Below are positions 1 through 9,692 of a stretch of DNA of 64,000 nt, one piece after another (the first letter of the stretch is position 1; each line of letters starts with the position of its first letter). Origin of the DNA: JAMQKA01 sp034521835 (GTDB lineage: Bacteria; Bacteroidota; Rhodothermia; Balneolales; Balneolaceae). Both the position numbers and the translations under genes were made by a program. The notes below the pieces were generated by a model. That model saw only the letters and a list, made by a program, of their open reading frames with translations, was not told where the DNA came from and made no database searches. The stretch lies in the NCBI GenBank assembly GCA_034521835.1, contig JAXHMA010000006.1, positions 1,054,001 to 1,118,000 on the forward strand, read 5' to 3'.

Positions 1-1352
1 CACCTATTCCGGCACCGATGGCAGCTCCTATAGAACCGTCGGTGTTGTACATCTCCACTACTTTTCCTGTAACGTTGGTAAAGGCCTCCGCAAAAACCGG
101 ACTCAGGAACATGTTGGTATGCCCGACGCGAACGGTATCGATATCCATGCCCATATCTTTCATGATCTGGAGACCGTAATTGAGGGCATAGGCGATACCT
201 TCTTGCGCGGCACGAACCACATGACCTGTATGATGACGATTAAACTGGATACCGGTAATTCTGGCTCCAAGATCCTTGTTGGACAACGGTCGTTCTGGGC
301 CGTTACCAAAAGGAAGAACCGTGACGCCTTCCGATCCGATTGGAACCTGGGCGGCCATCTCGTTCAACTCATCGTATGTGTAGTCGATGCCTTTAAACAT
401 GGTATTTCGTAACCAGCTGAACTGGATACCGGTTCCATTTATGCAAAGTAAAACACCATACCGCGGGGTGTTCTTGTCATGATTGACGTGAACAAACGTG
501 TTTACGCGCGACTGCTCATCGTAGAGCGGTTTATCCGTGACCCCGTAAATAACGCCCGAAGTTCCAGCCGTGGAGGCAACTTCACCGGGTTTCAACACAT
601 TCAGGGAAAGCGCGTTATTGGGCTGGTCACCTGCACGGTAGGCTACTTTAATTCCCTTGGTGAGCCCGAGCTCATCGGCTGCGGAAGCGCTGAGCTCCCC
701 ATGTTCTGCCATGTTGGAGTGTACTTCCGGGACGAGATCCTCAGAAATGCCGTAATGATCAAGAATTTGATCGGCGATCTCATTGGATTTAAAATCCCAG
801 AAAATACCTTCTGAAAGCCCGGAGGTAGTGGTTGATACTGCACCGGTCATCTTCATGGCGATGTAGTCGCCGGGAAGCATGAATTTGTCAGCTTTTTTAT
901 AGATGCCCGATTGATGTTCTTTGACCCACTTTAGCTTGGAAGCCGTGAAATTACCCGGAGAATTGAGAAAGTGATCCAGGCAATACTGTTCACCGAGTTC
1001 TTCAAATGCCTGTCTGACCGGTTTCAACCGCCCGGCCGTCGCACCAGATGATGGCGGGACGCAGCGGTCGCTGGTCTCTTATCGACCAGCACCAGCCCGT
1101 GCATCTGATAGGATATGCCGATGGCAGCAATATCGGCCGTATCGATAGAAGCCTCCGAAACGATTTCTCGAGTGGCCTTTACGACGTGCTTCCCACCACG
1201 TTTCTGGATTCTGCTCGGCCCAGCCCGGTTCAGGAGCTACAATATCCAGCTCCTTGTCTGGAGAAGCGGCCGTCCACCACCGAGCCAGATTCAGCTTCAA
1301 TAAGACTAGCTTTTATGCTTGAACTACCTACGTCATATCCGAGTAAATACAT
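1..1352 (-). CDS. FGGY-family carbohydrate kinase (xylulokinase-like), partial and frameshifted
   Basis: Sugar kinase that would phosphorylate a pentulose or similar sugar with ATP in the cytosol. The start at 1352 begins MYLLGYDVGSSSIKASLIEA, the N-terminal phosphate-binding strand of the family. Further on are GDQPNNALSLN, which carries the catalytic Asp of FGGY kinases, STAGTSGVIYG, NGTGIQFSWL and LPFGNGPERP. The C-terminus lies beyond the left edge of the window. The frame breaks at least four times in the N-terminal third, near 1295, 1183, 1030-1080 and 900-1000; from about 890 to 1 it reads cleanly. It lies 18 bases downstream of a sugar isomerase on the same strand, so the pair is probably one operon for sugar catabolism. 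The family call is firm; the substrate is not decided by sequence. Confidence 0.85.
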
Positions 1353-1370
1353 CTGCAAATTTTTCTATTG

Positions 1371-2388
1371 TTATATTCTTAATCCTTGTCCGAGGAAGGC
1401 GGAATCGAATGCAGCACCGGGTGCAGAAAAGTCGATCTTCTTGCAGTAGTCATCCAGATTCGCTGGCCCGAAATTTCGCGCTCCATGCCGCTGTCTTCCC
1501 ATTCAACCGAAAGAGGACCGCCATACTCGATACGATTTAGCGCGCGAATGATGCGATCGAAATCAATTTTACCGCGGCCTACGGAGACAAAATCCCAGTA
1601 CCGGTCTTTATTTCCGAAATCGGTATGACCGCCAAATACACCCGCTTTTGGTTGGCTTGTCGCTCCACCATACGTCCTTCATATGCACATGATAAATGCG
1701 GTCGGAGAAGTTGTAGATGAAACCGACATGATCCACGCCCTGGTAGCCCAAGTGACTTGGATCATAATTAAAGCCAAACGTATCTCGGCCGTCCAGCGCT
1801 TCAATAGCCCGCTCTGCAGAAGAGATATCAAACGCAATTTCTGTGGGATGAACTTTCCAGGCCAAACTCGATGCCTACTTCATCAAACACATCCAGAATC
1901 GGATTCCAGCGGTCGGCAAAGTCCTGAAATCCCTTTTCTACGGTATCCGGTTTATTGGGTGGAAAGAATAAAGCTTAGACCAGATGGAGCTGCCGGTAAA
2001 ACCGTTTACCACAGGTACCCCTAGTTCAGCGGCAGCGCGGGCGGTAGTTTTAATCTCGTCGGCTGCACGCTGGCGCACTCCTTCGGGTTCCCCGATCGCC
2101 CCAAACATGCTCCGGTAAAATTTCCTTGTGCCGGTCATCTATTAGGTCGCAAACCGCTTGCCCTGCCAGGTGGTTACTGATGGACCAAACCTGCAGATCA
2201 TACTTGGCAAGCAATTCCTTCCGTTCCTTGCAGTATCCATCCTCTTCAAGCGCGCGGTGTACATCAAAGTGGTCGCCCCAGCAGGCTAACTCCAGCCCGT
2301 CATATCCCCAGGAAGAGGCTTTTTCAGCGATTGTTTCGAGTGTAAGATCGGCCCATTGGCCGGTAAATAGCGTAACCGGTCTAGACAT
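1371..2388 (-). CDS. Sugar phosphate isomerase/epimerase (AP-endonuclease-2-like TIM barrel), frameshifted
   Basis: TIM-barrel protein of the xylose-isomerase-like superfamily, expected to isomerise or epimerise a sugar in the cytosol using a divalent metal. Visible in order: WADLTLETIAEKASSWGYDG near the N-terminus, GVPVVNGFTGSSIW in the middle, then FGFNYDPSHLGYQGVDHV, YHVHMKDVW and SVEWEDSGME, which carry the usual His/Asp/Glu metal ligands. The protein must be followed across at least four frame breaks (near 2080-2130, 1950, 1865 and 1460-1640). The reconstructed C-terminus ends FDSAFLGQGLRI before a TAA. About 340 residues, a normal size. It is directly upstream of the sugar kinase and probably acts before it in the same pathway. 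Confidence 0.82.
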
Positions 2389-2559
2389 AATATTTTCCCG
2401 TATTTTGTAAGATTTAGAGTGTCATTGAAATAAGAAAACCTCTATATAAATTCCCTTCGTAAAATATACATCTGCCAGAAAAAAAAAAGTGTGTAAACAC
2501 CCCAGGCAACCCCAGTGAAATTGAGCTGAAGCAGCTAATAAATGTAGTTACCCCTTAAT
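2389..2559. other. Intergenic gap between tadA and the sugar operon
   Basis: AT-rich spacer between two genes on the minus strand. An A-rich run lies near 2478-2490. No open frame or strong hairpin is visible, and a promoter for the sugar operon is expected here but none was identified. Confidence 0.4.
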
Positions 2560-3069
2560 TCAACTCTGACCATTTTCCCCCGATCGCTTTTCCTCAAAAA
2601 ATTGCTTCAAAATCCACTTGCAGTCTTCCTCCATTATCCCCTGTATAATTTCTGCCTGGTGATTAAGCCTATCGGAGTTGGAAAGGTTAAACAAACTGCC
2701 ACACGCTCCGGCCTTGGCATCAGGGGCACCAAATACCACCCGCTTAATCTTGGACCATACAAGGGCTCCGGTGCACATAGGGCAGGGCTCGAGCGTGACA
2801 TACAGGGTGCAGTCGGGCAGGTATTTATTCTGAAGGGTAGAGCAGGCCGCAGAAATCGCCAGCATTTCGGCATGGGCCGTTGCATCTTTTAATCGCTCGG
2901 TTTGATTGTAGCCTTTTCCGACAATCCGGTTATCCTTTACAATGATGGCTCCCACCGGAATTTCATCCTCGTCATACGCCTGCTCGGCCAGTTTAAACGC
3001 CTGCATCATATACTTTTGATGTTGTCGAATCTGGGGGATATCGCTTCCGTTCTTGCCATTAAAAATCAT
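2560..3069 (-). CDS. tadA: tRNA-specific adenosine deaminase
   Basis: Converts adenosine 34 to inosine in the wobble position of tRNA-Arg(ACG). It is a zinc-dependent cytidine/deoxycytidylate deaminase-fold enzyme. The HAE motif (DATAHAEMLAI) supplies the zinc ligand His and the proton-shuttle Glu, and LEPCPMCTGALVW supplies the two Cys ligands. The following KIKRVVFGAPDAKAGACGS stretch is characteristic of TadA rather than guanine or cytidine deaminases. At 169 residues it has the usual length with a short N-terminal extension before QKYMMQAFKLAEQAY; a later start at that Met is possible. The frame is intact. It is divergent from apt, with 150 bases between them that should hold both promoters. 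Confidence 0.93.
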   Translation of the reverse strand: MIFNGKNGSDIPQIRQHQKYMMQAFKLAEQAYDEDEIPVGAIIVKDNRIVGKGYNQTERLKDATAHAEMLAISAACSTLQNKYLPDCTLYVTLEPCPMCTGALVWSKIKRVVFGAPDAKAGACGSLFNLSNSDRLNHQAEIIQGIMEEDCKWILKQFFEEKRSGENGQS

Positions 3070-3219
3070 CTGGGAATCTCGGAGGTTTTTTAAAAGTATT
3101 TGTTGTTTTCACGTTACGAAAGGTACGAAAAATATCGGCCTATACTGCTTGTCGTTTTCCACTTTTCTATAGAATACCTATAATCACATGCCTAAATAGT
3201 AGTCATATAACAGGAACGA

Positions 3220-3762
3220 ATGGAATCTGTAAATAAAAGTATCACCGAGCTGCTGAAATCGGAAATTCGCAACATTCCGGATTTTCCCAAGCCCGGAATA
3301 GCATTCAAGGATATAATACCACTTTTAAAAAACCCTGATACCCTGGAGCTTACCTCCCAAATACTTGCCCGACCCTACAGGCACGACCAGATCGATTATG
3401 TAGTCGGTATAGAATCGCGCGGATTCTTGTTTGGGACTAATCTTGCGCAGGATCTGCACGCTGGATTTATCCCGATCCGAAAGCCCGGAAAGTTGCCATC
3501 AAACACAATATCGGCGACTTACGCGCTTGAATACGGCAAAGATACCATCGAAATGCACGCCGATTCCATTGAAGATGGCGCCAAAGTCATTATCCATGAC
3601 GACCTGATAGCAACCGGCGGATCGGCACAGGCTGCCACCGAGCTCGTTGAAAAACTGGGAGCCGAAGTGGTGGGCTACTCTTTTATTATAGAGCTTGAGG
3701 CTTTGCAGGGCAGGGAACTACTCTCTGAAGAGGCCCGATATGAAGTGCTTATGAAGCTTTGA
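3220..3762 (+). CDS. apt: Adenine phosphoribosyltransferase
   Basis: Purine salvage enzyme that joins adenine and PRPP to AMP. The N-terminus IRNIPDFPKPGIAFKDIIPL is the classic Apt signature. GIESRGFLFG, IRKPGKLP and the PRPP-binding loop VIIHDDLIATGGSAQAA are all in place. Length 180 residues, which is normal. The start ATG at 3220 is preceded by an AGGA-like ribosome binding site in caggaacga. The frame is intact. A single-gene unit is likely because the next gene starts after an 83-base gap containing a strong inverted repeat. Confidence 0.96.
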   Translation: MESVNKSITELLKSEIRNIPDFPKPGIAFKDIIPLLKNPDTLELTSQILARPYRHDQIDYVVGIESRGFLFGTNLAQDLHAGFIPIRKPGKLPSNTISATYALEYGKDTIEMHADSIEDGAKVIIHDDLIATGGSAQAATELVEKLGAEVVGYSFIIELEALQGRELLSEEARYEVLMKL

Positions 3763-3792
3763 TCTTTTTTTGGAACAATTCTTTTGTTAGCC

Positions 3793-3838
3793 CCCTATAA
3801 ATAATTTCAAGAGCACTTTTTAACAATTATTTATAGGG
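3793..3838. repeat. Perfect inverted repeat (14-bp arms) just before a start codon
   Basis: The left arm CCCTATAAATAATT (3793-3806) and right arm AATTATTTATAGGG (3825-3838) are exact reverse complements around an 18-base loop. The right arm ends seven bases before the ATG at 3846, so in RNA it would overlap the ribosome binding region of the lipoprotein gene. There is no T-run after it, so a simple terminator for apt is less convincing than an operator or a translation-control hairpin. Confidence 0.6.
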
Positions 3839-3845
3839 TACAATA

Positions 3846-4361
3846 ATGGCTTCAAAGCTACAATTTAATACATCTGGTTTATGGCCTCTGGCGTTCGCAG
3901 TGTTGCTGTTTGCCGGGTGCAAGCAATCTATGGTGATAAGTGATGTAAATTATTCACAACCCATAGAAACCGTGTTGACTCCCAACGAAGAGGGCGTCGT
4001 GGAGGATATACAGCATGGCATTTCCTTCAACATACTACCTCTGCAATATATAGAAACCCAAGACACCAGTTCCGTAACTACTCAAGAGGTACGGATGATA
4101 TGCGCAGTGAAGGATTCTATTATATCACCGCTTCTGGATACTCAAATGTATATGTGATGGCTCCAGAAAAGAGCAGCCTGAAACTCATAAAGAAAATCAC
4201 CATAAGTGAAGACGGAGTTGAAGAACCGGCCTTCAATCAACGCAATACCTACATTCAGTTGCTAAACCGCAAGACCAACGAACGCATACACTCTCACCAC
4301 TGAGGGTATTGTAAATCCGGAATCTGAAGACTCTGAAAACACCGAAGAGGGAGGATCGTAG
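3846..4361 (+). CDS. Putative lipoprotein, unknown function, two frameshifts
   Basis: Not recognised. The N-terminus carries a signal sequence ending in a lipobox-like FAGC (LLFAGCKQSMV), so the mature protein should be lipid-anchored from that Cys. The frame is lost near 4095 (continues as MRSEGFYYITASGYSNVYVM) and again near 4290 (continues as TTEGIVNPESEDSENTEEGG to a TAG at 4359-4361). Reconstructed length is about 170 residues with an acidic tail. The stop lies two bases before the ATG of the next gene, so the two are probably translationally coupled and may act together at the membrane. Confidence 0.6.
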
Positions 4362-4363
4362 TT

Positions 4364-5666
4364 ATGATATCTTTCGTAAAATCTATGTTAGCATTTCAAA
4401 TTAGAAGTTTTGCACTATTTACCTTTTTAATGCTTGTCTGGGCCCCGTCCATCAACGCCCAGCAGGTACAATCTGACTACCAGATCCAAAAAAGCTTTAA
4501 AGAGGATATCAAGTCGGTTGACCGAGCGTTACAGAATGTAAATTCTTCCGCCGAGGTTGCCGATATCACCCAGCAGATCGCAGAACTTGACAGCACGTAC
4601 AGCGATCATCAAAAGCTGATTAACAGCGCCATCTATCCTGCAACGTTCCAGGAGCAGATGCAGGAACTCCGCCAGAGGGCAACTCTGATTAGCAATCGGC
4701 TGGCTACGATTGAGGAGCAGGAAGAAAAGCTGAACGAGCTTACCGACAAACTTGCAGATTACGGAACCAAGCTCAGCCGGCTCGACCAGCGCACTGATTC
4801 CCTGCAAACGGCCGTAAGCCAATCCGTGGAGAGCGAAAAGCAGCTTTCGGCGCAATTGCGCGATTACCGAAACAGCCTGGAACAGCGCGATGAACTGATA
4901 CTTTCATTTATCGATTCGGTTGTTGTGACATATCGTGATATCGGCATAAGTACATTGAGCGATGTGGAAAACAACCAAGTGCAGAGCCGGTTAAGCGAAG
5001 GAAACAACCCGCTAGAATTGATTCGATCGATTCCGGAGCGTAATCTTCAATTAATTGAATCAAACACCAAGCTGGCAGCGGTTGACTACCTGCGGATGAA
5101 TGCCGTACAGGACGAATTCGCCAACATGTGGAGCGCCGTTGGCCGAAAACTTTCCGAGGCGTACAGTTCAAACCCCGATGAAGTGCAAAATGAGATCCAG
5201 CAACAAACGGAAGCGTGGGAGAGTGCCGTCCACAAACGGATGTGGAGCTCCATGCATCAAACATTTAAGCAGACCGGCCTGGACATTGCTGAATTTTCCG
5301 ATTCAACCTCCATGTTTGCCGAGTTGAACAATTTTGTGGAACAAGGCATTACCCAGAGCGAAGAGGGCAGCAGTACGGAATCATATGAACAATACCAGGC
5401 TTTTAACAACTTCTGGAATGATCATGTTAAGAAAAATTGGATGCCTCACCTTATACGTGGAGAAACTACTTACAAGTAACCAGGTAGCAGATATCGACCA
5501 GAAGGTAACGCAGTGGGCAGCTATAGCGAAGCCGGAATCCAACCTGCTGGCTTATTTGTTAGGTGCAAGTGTATTAGCCATTGCGGTGCTTGGATTTATG
5601 CTGTTCAGGCAACGAAATGGAAGCGGTGATGATAGTCAAGCCAGACAAGCCAGAAATAGCACCTGA
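4364..5666 (+). CDS. Coiled-coil envelope protein with C-terminal membrane anchor, one frameshift
   Basis: No known family recognised. A signal peptide (FALFTFLMLVWAPSINAQ) is followed by a long helical, Gln/Glu-rich region with heptad character (residues about 60-190, for example LATIEEQEEKLNELTDKLAD), then a globular-looking middle, and a single transmembrane segment near the C-terminus (LLAYLLGASVLAIAVLGFML) with a short basic-acidic tail. The frame breaks once near 5455-5475; the C-terminal part then reads TSNQVADIDQKVTQWAAIAK to a TGA at 5664-5666. About 433 residues. The layout (export signal, coiled coil, tail anchor) suggests an inner-membrane protein facing the periplasm. It is coupled to the preceding lipoprotein gene. 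Confidence 0.65.
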
Positions 5667-5690
5667 CACTAAGTACGTTGCATAGCCAAA

Positions 5691-6200
5691 TCATGCAAAG
5701 TTCCGAGGCATCGACATCATCCCCAGCGATAGCAGATAGATCATTACGATGATATAAATAACAATAAAGATGATCATTAGAATCAGCAGAACTTTGTAGA
5801 AAAAGAAGAACTTTCGCTGGTTTTCAAACGCCTTGCTGAGGTGGAAAAAATCGTTACTTTCCACAAAGTTTCGGTAGGATTTTGCTGACTCGATCAATTT
5901 CATGTGGTAAATAATCATCGGTATCCCGATTATGGCTCCAACAATCGTCAGGAAAGCAGGACACCCTGGATTATGTAGATACGAGAAACCGTATGCCCGC
6001 GCATTTTGTCAGCATGTCGCTCAAGCTGGCCGGTTTTTATTATAGAGATATTTTTCAGGGTGATTTCGGGGCCTTCTTGTTAATGCGGTTGCTATCTACA
6101 GATTCAATTATTTGGGATTATTTCTCCAATTAGATAGTCCAATTCCGGCAGTTTTGCAATACTGATCCAGCCTAATATAGCTTTCTTCAGGCTATTGAAG
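5691..6200 (-). pseudogene. Degraded two-TM membrane protein
   Basis: Not recognised as a named family. The last 75 codons (5918-5691) are open and contain a strong membrane helix (VLLILMIIFIVIYIIVMIYL). Moving upstream, the same protein continues through other frames: LTIVGAIIGIPMIIYHMKLI, HADKMRGHTVSRIYIIQGVL, then ESVDSNRINKK and AKLPELDYLIGEIIP. At least three one-base breaks (near 5950, 6065 and 6115) separate these pieces. The true start is not visible; about 6200 is the farthest point where the protein can be followed. Whether it is dead or only badly read cannot be settled here. Confidence 0.45.
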
Positions 6201-6342
6201 TTTTACCATAGTGACTTGATACGCTCGGAGTAGACTTGTCGTTGAATTGAGGAGTACCAAAAGTTTTTTCAATTCTTTGTGTTTAGTTTCTTTATTTTAG
6301 CCGAGTCTATTTTCTGGGACTCATAGAGTTATCGAAATCGTA

Positions 6343-7116
6343 TCAAGCTTGTTCCCAGGAACCGTACACCGGGTTCGGCAGGATATACCATTGTTCGCCC
6401 CACTTTGTTTTATGTTCTTCAACGATCGCCTCTCGCTTTTCCTGCGAAATATTTTTTGCCGAAATAAAATCGTTGAGATCATCCCCAACCAGCATGAGTA
6501 TGCGAAAGCGTTCGGCTACAAACTGCCTGCGCTCAGTCTTGGCAGATGTCCACGAATCCCGTTCATTTTTAGTCAGCAAGACATCCAGGCTGTCATTCAC
6601 CGGAAAGTCCAGTTCAATTAGATTTTTTCGGGTAGCATCTTCTACTGTATGCTCCCGGTTCGTCAGGTAGAACACGGTAATTCCCAAATTTGACACATAG
6701 GTAGTAAACGCCCTTGCCCCGGGAATGGCATCTGCATTTGCTTCTCGCACCCAATCATTCCATGCCTCGATATTATAACTGCTGTTTTGCTTGATCATCC
6801 TGGCCTGGAACGATGAGTTATCCAGCACAGTCTCATCCACATCGACAACAATTGCCGGCGGCAGATTAAAATAGCCGGAATCTTCCTGGGCGGCCTGCTG
6901 CAGGGAGGCGGTCCAGTACGAATCTTCATTAGCCAGCTGAAGGTTATCAGAAGCGGTTCGGTACACCATGGTGGCCAGGGCATCATATTCGGCGGCGTTT
7001 TGCATCCACAAAGTAGCAGACGTGGTGGGATGATTAAGATTGACTGCTGTCTGGCTGGTAGTAGAGCAGCCGATAAGTAAAACGCCTGGTAGTAGCATCA
7101 GAATTGTACGCAACAT
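6343..7116 (-). CDS. 5'-nucleotidase / acid phosphatase, lipoprotein e(P4) family
   Basis: HAD-superfamily phosphatase anchored to the outer face of the membrane, expected to strip phosphate from nucleotides such as NMN or AMP so that the nucleoside can be taken up. A signal peptide with lipobox LLIGC is followed by the HAD motif 1 VVDVDETVLDNSSFQ with both catalytic Asp, motif 2 in VFYLTNRE, and the acidic motif LVGDDLNDF. 257 residues, intact, usual size for the e(P4) class. It stands alone between a degraded membrane gene and the divergent zinc protease gene. Confidence 0.92.
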   Translation of the reverse strand: MLRTILMLLPGVLLIGCSTTSQTAVNLNHPTTSATLWMQNAAEYDALATMVYRTASDNLQLANEDSYWTASLQQAAQEDSGYFNLPPAIVVDVDETVLDNSSFQARMIKQNSSYNIEAWNDWVREANADAIPGARAFTTYVSNLGITVFYLTNREHTVEDATRKNLIELDFPVNDSLDVLLTKNERDSWTSAKTERRQFVAERFRILMLVGDDLNDFISAKNISQEKREAIVEEHKTKWGEQWYILPNPVYGSWEQA

Positions 7117-7363
7117 GCAAATATCTGTTTAATGGTTCTAAAATATGAAGGAGAAGGATATTAAACTATTGCTTTAGCCCAAAATAAAAACGGGTGCTTT
7201 GCATATCTATTTGATCATTTTTTATCCACAATTGAACGGGAGAAGAGTGATCTAGGCGCAAATTTTTAACTGATATATCAGGTGATTAGCAATAGAATAA
7301 ATGGTATATTCATGGTTCATCTTCAGGATGAATCAGCAGGACTACAGACAGACTTTTTTTACC

Positions 7364-7796
7364 ATGTCAACCTCCCAAAAATCAGCTAAAGTAATTGGGC
7401 GCTTAGAGCAAGTCAGTTTTCCTGAATGGGACTTGTATGATTTGGATGCTAAAATTGACACCGGGCTTACACTTCAAGCCTGCATTGCCATCATATAGAA
7501 AAAACCTCTGACTCAAAAATCCGGTTCAACCTGCTTGATCCCACGCACGATATATATAACGAGAAGCTCTTTGAATTGCCCATCCATAAGGAAAAAACCG
7601 TAAAAAGCTCAAATGGGCTGACCGAGCAACGATACATCGTAAAAACGATAATACACCTGCTGGATGAGTCCTATAAAATTGAACTTTCCCTGACGGATCG
7701 TTCAGAGATGAAATACCCGGTACTGCTGGCAGAAAGCTTTTAAAAGGTCGGTTTGTGGTGGATGTATCTGAAAAGTACTTTGTACAAATCAAATAA
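7364..7796 (+). CDS. RimK-associated retropepsin-like zinc protease domain protein, two frameshifts
   Basis: Small protein of the family usually named ATP-dependent zinc protease, typically found beside rimK. It reads STSQKSAKVIGRLEQVSFPE, LDAKIDTG, a frame break near 7462, then TSSLHCHHIEK, ELPIHKEKTVKSSNG, ELSLTDRSEMKYPVL, a second break near 7731 and KLLKGRFVVDVSEKYFVQIK. Both breaks are cured by restoring one G in a short G-run. The DTGA-like aspartyl motif keeps D-T-G; the residue usually Asp in the following GAD appears as Tyr in the repaired frame. The start was chosen at the ATG at 7364; an upstream in-frame ATG at 7301 only adds unlikely residues. rimK starts six bases after the stop. 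Confidence 0.75.
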
Positions 7797-7801
7797 AGAA
7801 T

Positions 7802-8740
7802 ATGTCCGCAAAAATAATGCACATTGTTGTCCTCTCCCGCAATTCCAAGCTCTACTCTACCAGTCGGCTGGTAGAAGCCATCGAATCCGCCGGTCATAAA
7901 GCCACCGTACTTGATCATCTGAAGTGTGATATTGTTAGTGAAAAAGATAATCCCTGTATCTACTACAAAGGTACAAAAGTGGCTGGTGTGGATGCCATTA
8001 TTCCGCGAATTGGATCTTCCGTTACATTTTATGGATCGGCTGTTGTACGCCAGTTTGAAATGATGAACGTGTTTACAGCTGTGGACTCGCAGGCACTGGT
8101 ACGTTCAAGCGATAAGCTGCGCAGCTTACAAATTATGGCCCGTGCAGGTGTAGGGATGCCTAAAACAGTATTTACCAACTATTCTACTGAGGTTCGAAAA
8201 ATTATCGATTCAGTGGGCGGTCCACCGTTGATTGTGAAACTGCTGGAAGGCACGCAGGGCGTTGGGGTTGTTCTGGCACCTACCCAGAAAGCCGCTGAAT
8301 CGATGATACAGGCTTTTCACAGCATGAAAGCACGCGTAATTGTTCAGGAATTTGTTAACGAAGCCAAAGGCGAGGATATCCGTGCTTTTGTTGTGGATGG
8401 CAAAGTGGTGGGCGCCATGAAGCGCAAGGGTAAAGAGGGGGAGTTTCGATCAAATATCCACCGAGGCGGAACGGCAGAACTGATAAAATTAACCAAGCAG
8501 CAGCGGCAGGCAGCACTCATTGCCACCAAATCGATGGGACTTTCCATTGCCGGTGTAGATATGCTGGAATCTGATCGCGGACCACTTGTATTGGAGGTCA
8601 ATTCATCACCCGGACTGGAAGGCATTGAAAAAGCCACAAAAAAGGATATTGCCGGCAAGATTATCTCCTTTATTGAACGAGGGGTTTCTGCGCACAGTGA
8701 ACGCAAAAATAAACGCCGCAGGATTAAAAGCGATGCCTGA
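7802..8740 (+). CDS. rimK: RimK-type alpha-L-glutamate ligase (ribosomal protein S6 modification)
   Basis: ATP-grasp ligase that adds glutamate residues to the C-terminus of ribosomal protein S6 or makes related poly-glutamate tails. The N-terminal preATP-grasp fold is IVVLSRNSKLYSTSRLVEA, followed by GADA-like DAIIPRIGSSVTFYG, the ATP-binding LLEGTQGVGVVLAP, VQEFVNEAKGEDIRAFVV, and the Mg-binding VLEVNSSPGLEGIE. 312 residues with a basic tail (KNKRRRIKSDA), complete and intact. It lies six bases after the zinc-protease-like gene, and its final codons overlap the ATG of the desuccinylase-like gene by eight bases. The tight layout argues for a joint modification/demodification function. Confidence 0.92.
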   Translation: MSAKIMHIVVLSRNSKLYSTSRLVEAIESAGHKATVLDHLKCDIVSEKDNPCIYYKGTKVAGVDAIIPRIGSSVTFYGSAVVRQFEMMNVFTAVDSQALVRSSDKLRSLQIMARAGVGMPKTVFTNYSTEVRKIIDSVGGPPLIVKLLEGTQGVGVVLAPTQKAAESMIQAFHSMKARVIVQEFVNEAKGEDIRAFVVDGKVVGAMKRKGKEGEFRSNIHRGGTAELIKLTKQQRQAALIATKSMGLSIAGVDMLESDRGPLVLEVNSSPGLEGIEKATKKDIAGKIISFIERGVSAHSERKNKRRRIKSDA

Positions 8741-9692
8741 GTTCATTACGATAAAAAAACACAAAATTGGGAGGGGAGAGCAGCGCGAAATTCAGCTTAG
8801 TATTGCGCGCCTTCCCACCTATACCAATATTGACCTGCCTGTCCATGTGTATCGCGGTGAAAAGGAGGGGCCTGTCTTATTGCTTACCGGCGGCCTGCAC
8901 GGCGATGAGATCAACGGTATTGAAATTATACGCCGCATGATCGTCCGCGAGCTGATTACCCCGGAAAAAGGAACCGTAATTGCAATCCCGATTGTAAACA
9001 TTTACGGATTCATTCAAAACGTACGCGGGGTTCCAGATGGAAAAGACATAAACCGGAGTTTTCCCGGTATTAAAACAGGATCATTGGCCAAGCTGCTGGC
9101 CTATACCTTGATGAACGAAATAATCCCACAGATAGACTATGGAGTCGATTTCCATACGGGCGGGGCCTCTCGTGCCAATTTTCCGCAAATCCGTTGCACG
9201 TTGGATATCGACGAAAATGTGGAGCTGGCCCGGGCGTTTGCGCCTCCTGTAGTACTGAACTCAAATTTGATTGAAAAATCATTTCGTAAAGCAGTCTATA
9301 AAAAAGGCAAGCATATTCTTGTTTACGAAGCGGGAGAAACTCAACGTTTTTATGAATATGGGATAGAAGAGGGAATAAATGGTACGTTACGATTGATGAA
9401 TCATCTGGGGATGTGCAATGACGCCCCGGAACCTGATTATGCAGACAAGGATTTTTCCTAAATCCACTTGGTGCGCGCTAAGTTCGCGGGACTATTTCGA
9501 CCACGTATTGAACTTGGTGAAATACTGAACAAGCGTCAGATATTGGGGCGAATCACCGATCCTTTTGGAAAAGAATCATTTAATGCGGTGTGTCCCCATG
9601 ATGGCTGTATCATTGGCCTTAACAATACGCCGGTAGTACACAAGGGAGATGCACTGGTTCACTTAGCATATAATCAAAAAGAAAATTCTAGC
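8733..9692 (+). CDS. Succinylglutamate desuccinylase/aspartoacylase-family metallopeptidase, frameshift near C-terminus
   Basis: Zinc carboxypeptidase-like amidohydrolase of the AstE/ASPA group, which cleaves an acyl-amino acid or glutamyl bond. Start ATG at 8733 overlaps the end of rimK. The zinc site is GGLHGDEINGIEIIRR (His and Glu ligands) with the third ligand in YGVDFHTGGASRANF, and the Arg-containing NINRSFPG-like DGKDINRSFPG. The catalytic Glu lies in ILVYEAGE. After KDFS the frame meets a stop at 9459-9461, but the C-terminal barrel continues one frame over as VRAKFAGLFRPRIELGEILN and GRITDPFGKESFN up to about 9690. With the shift repaired, the length is about 318 residues, normal for the group. 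Confidence 0.85.
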
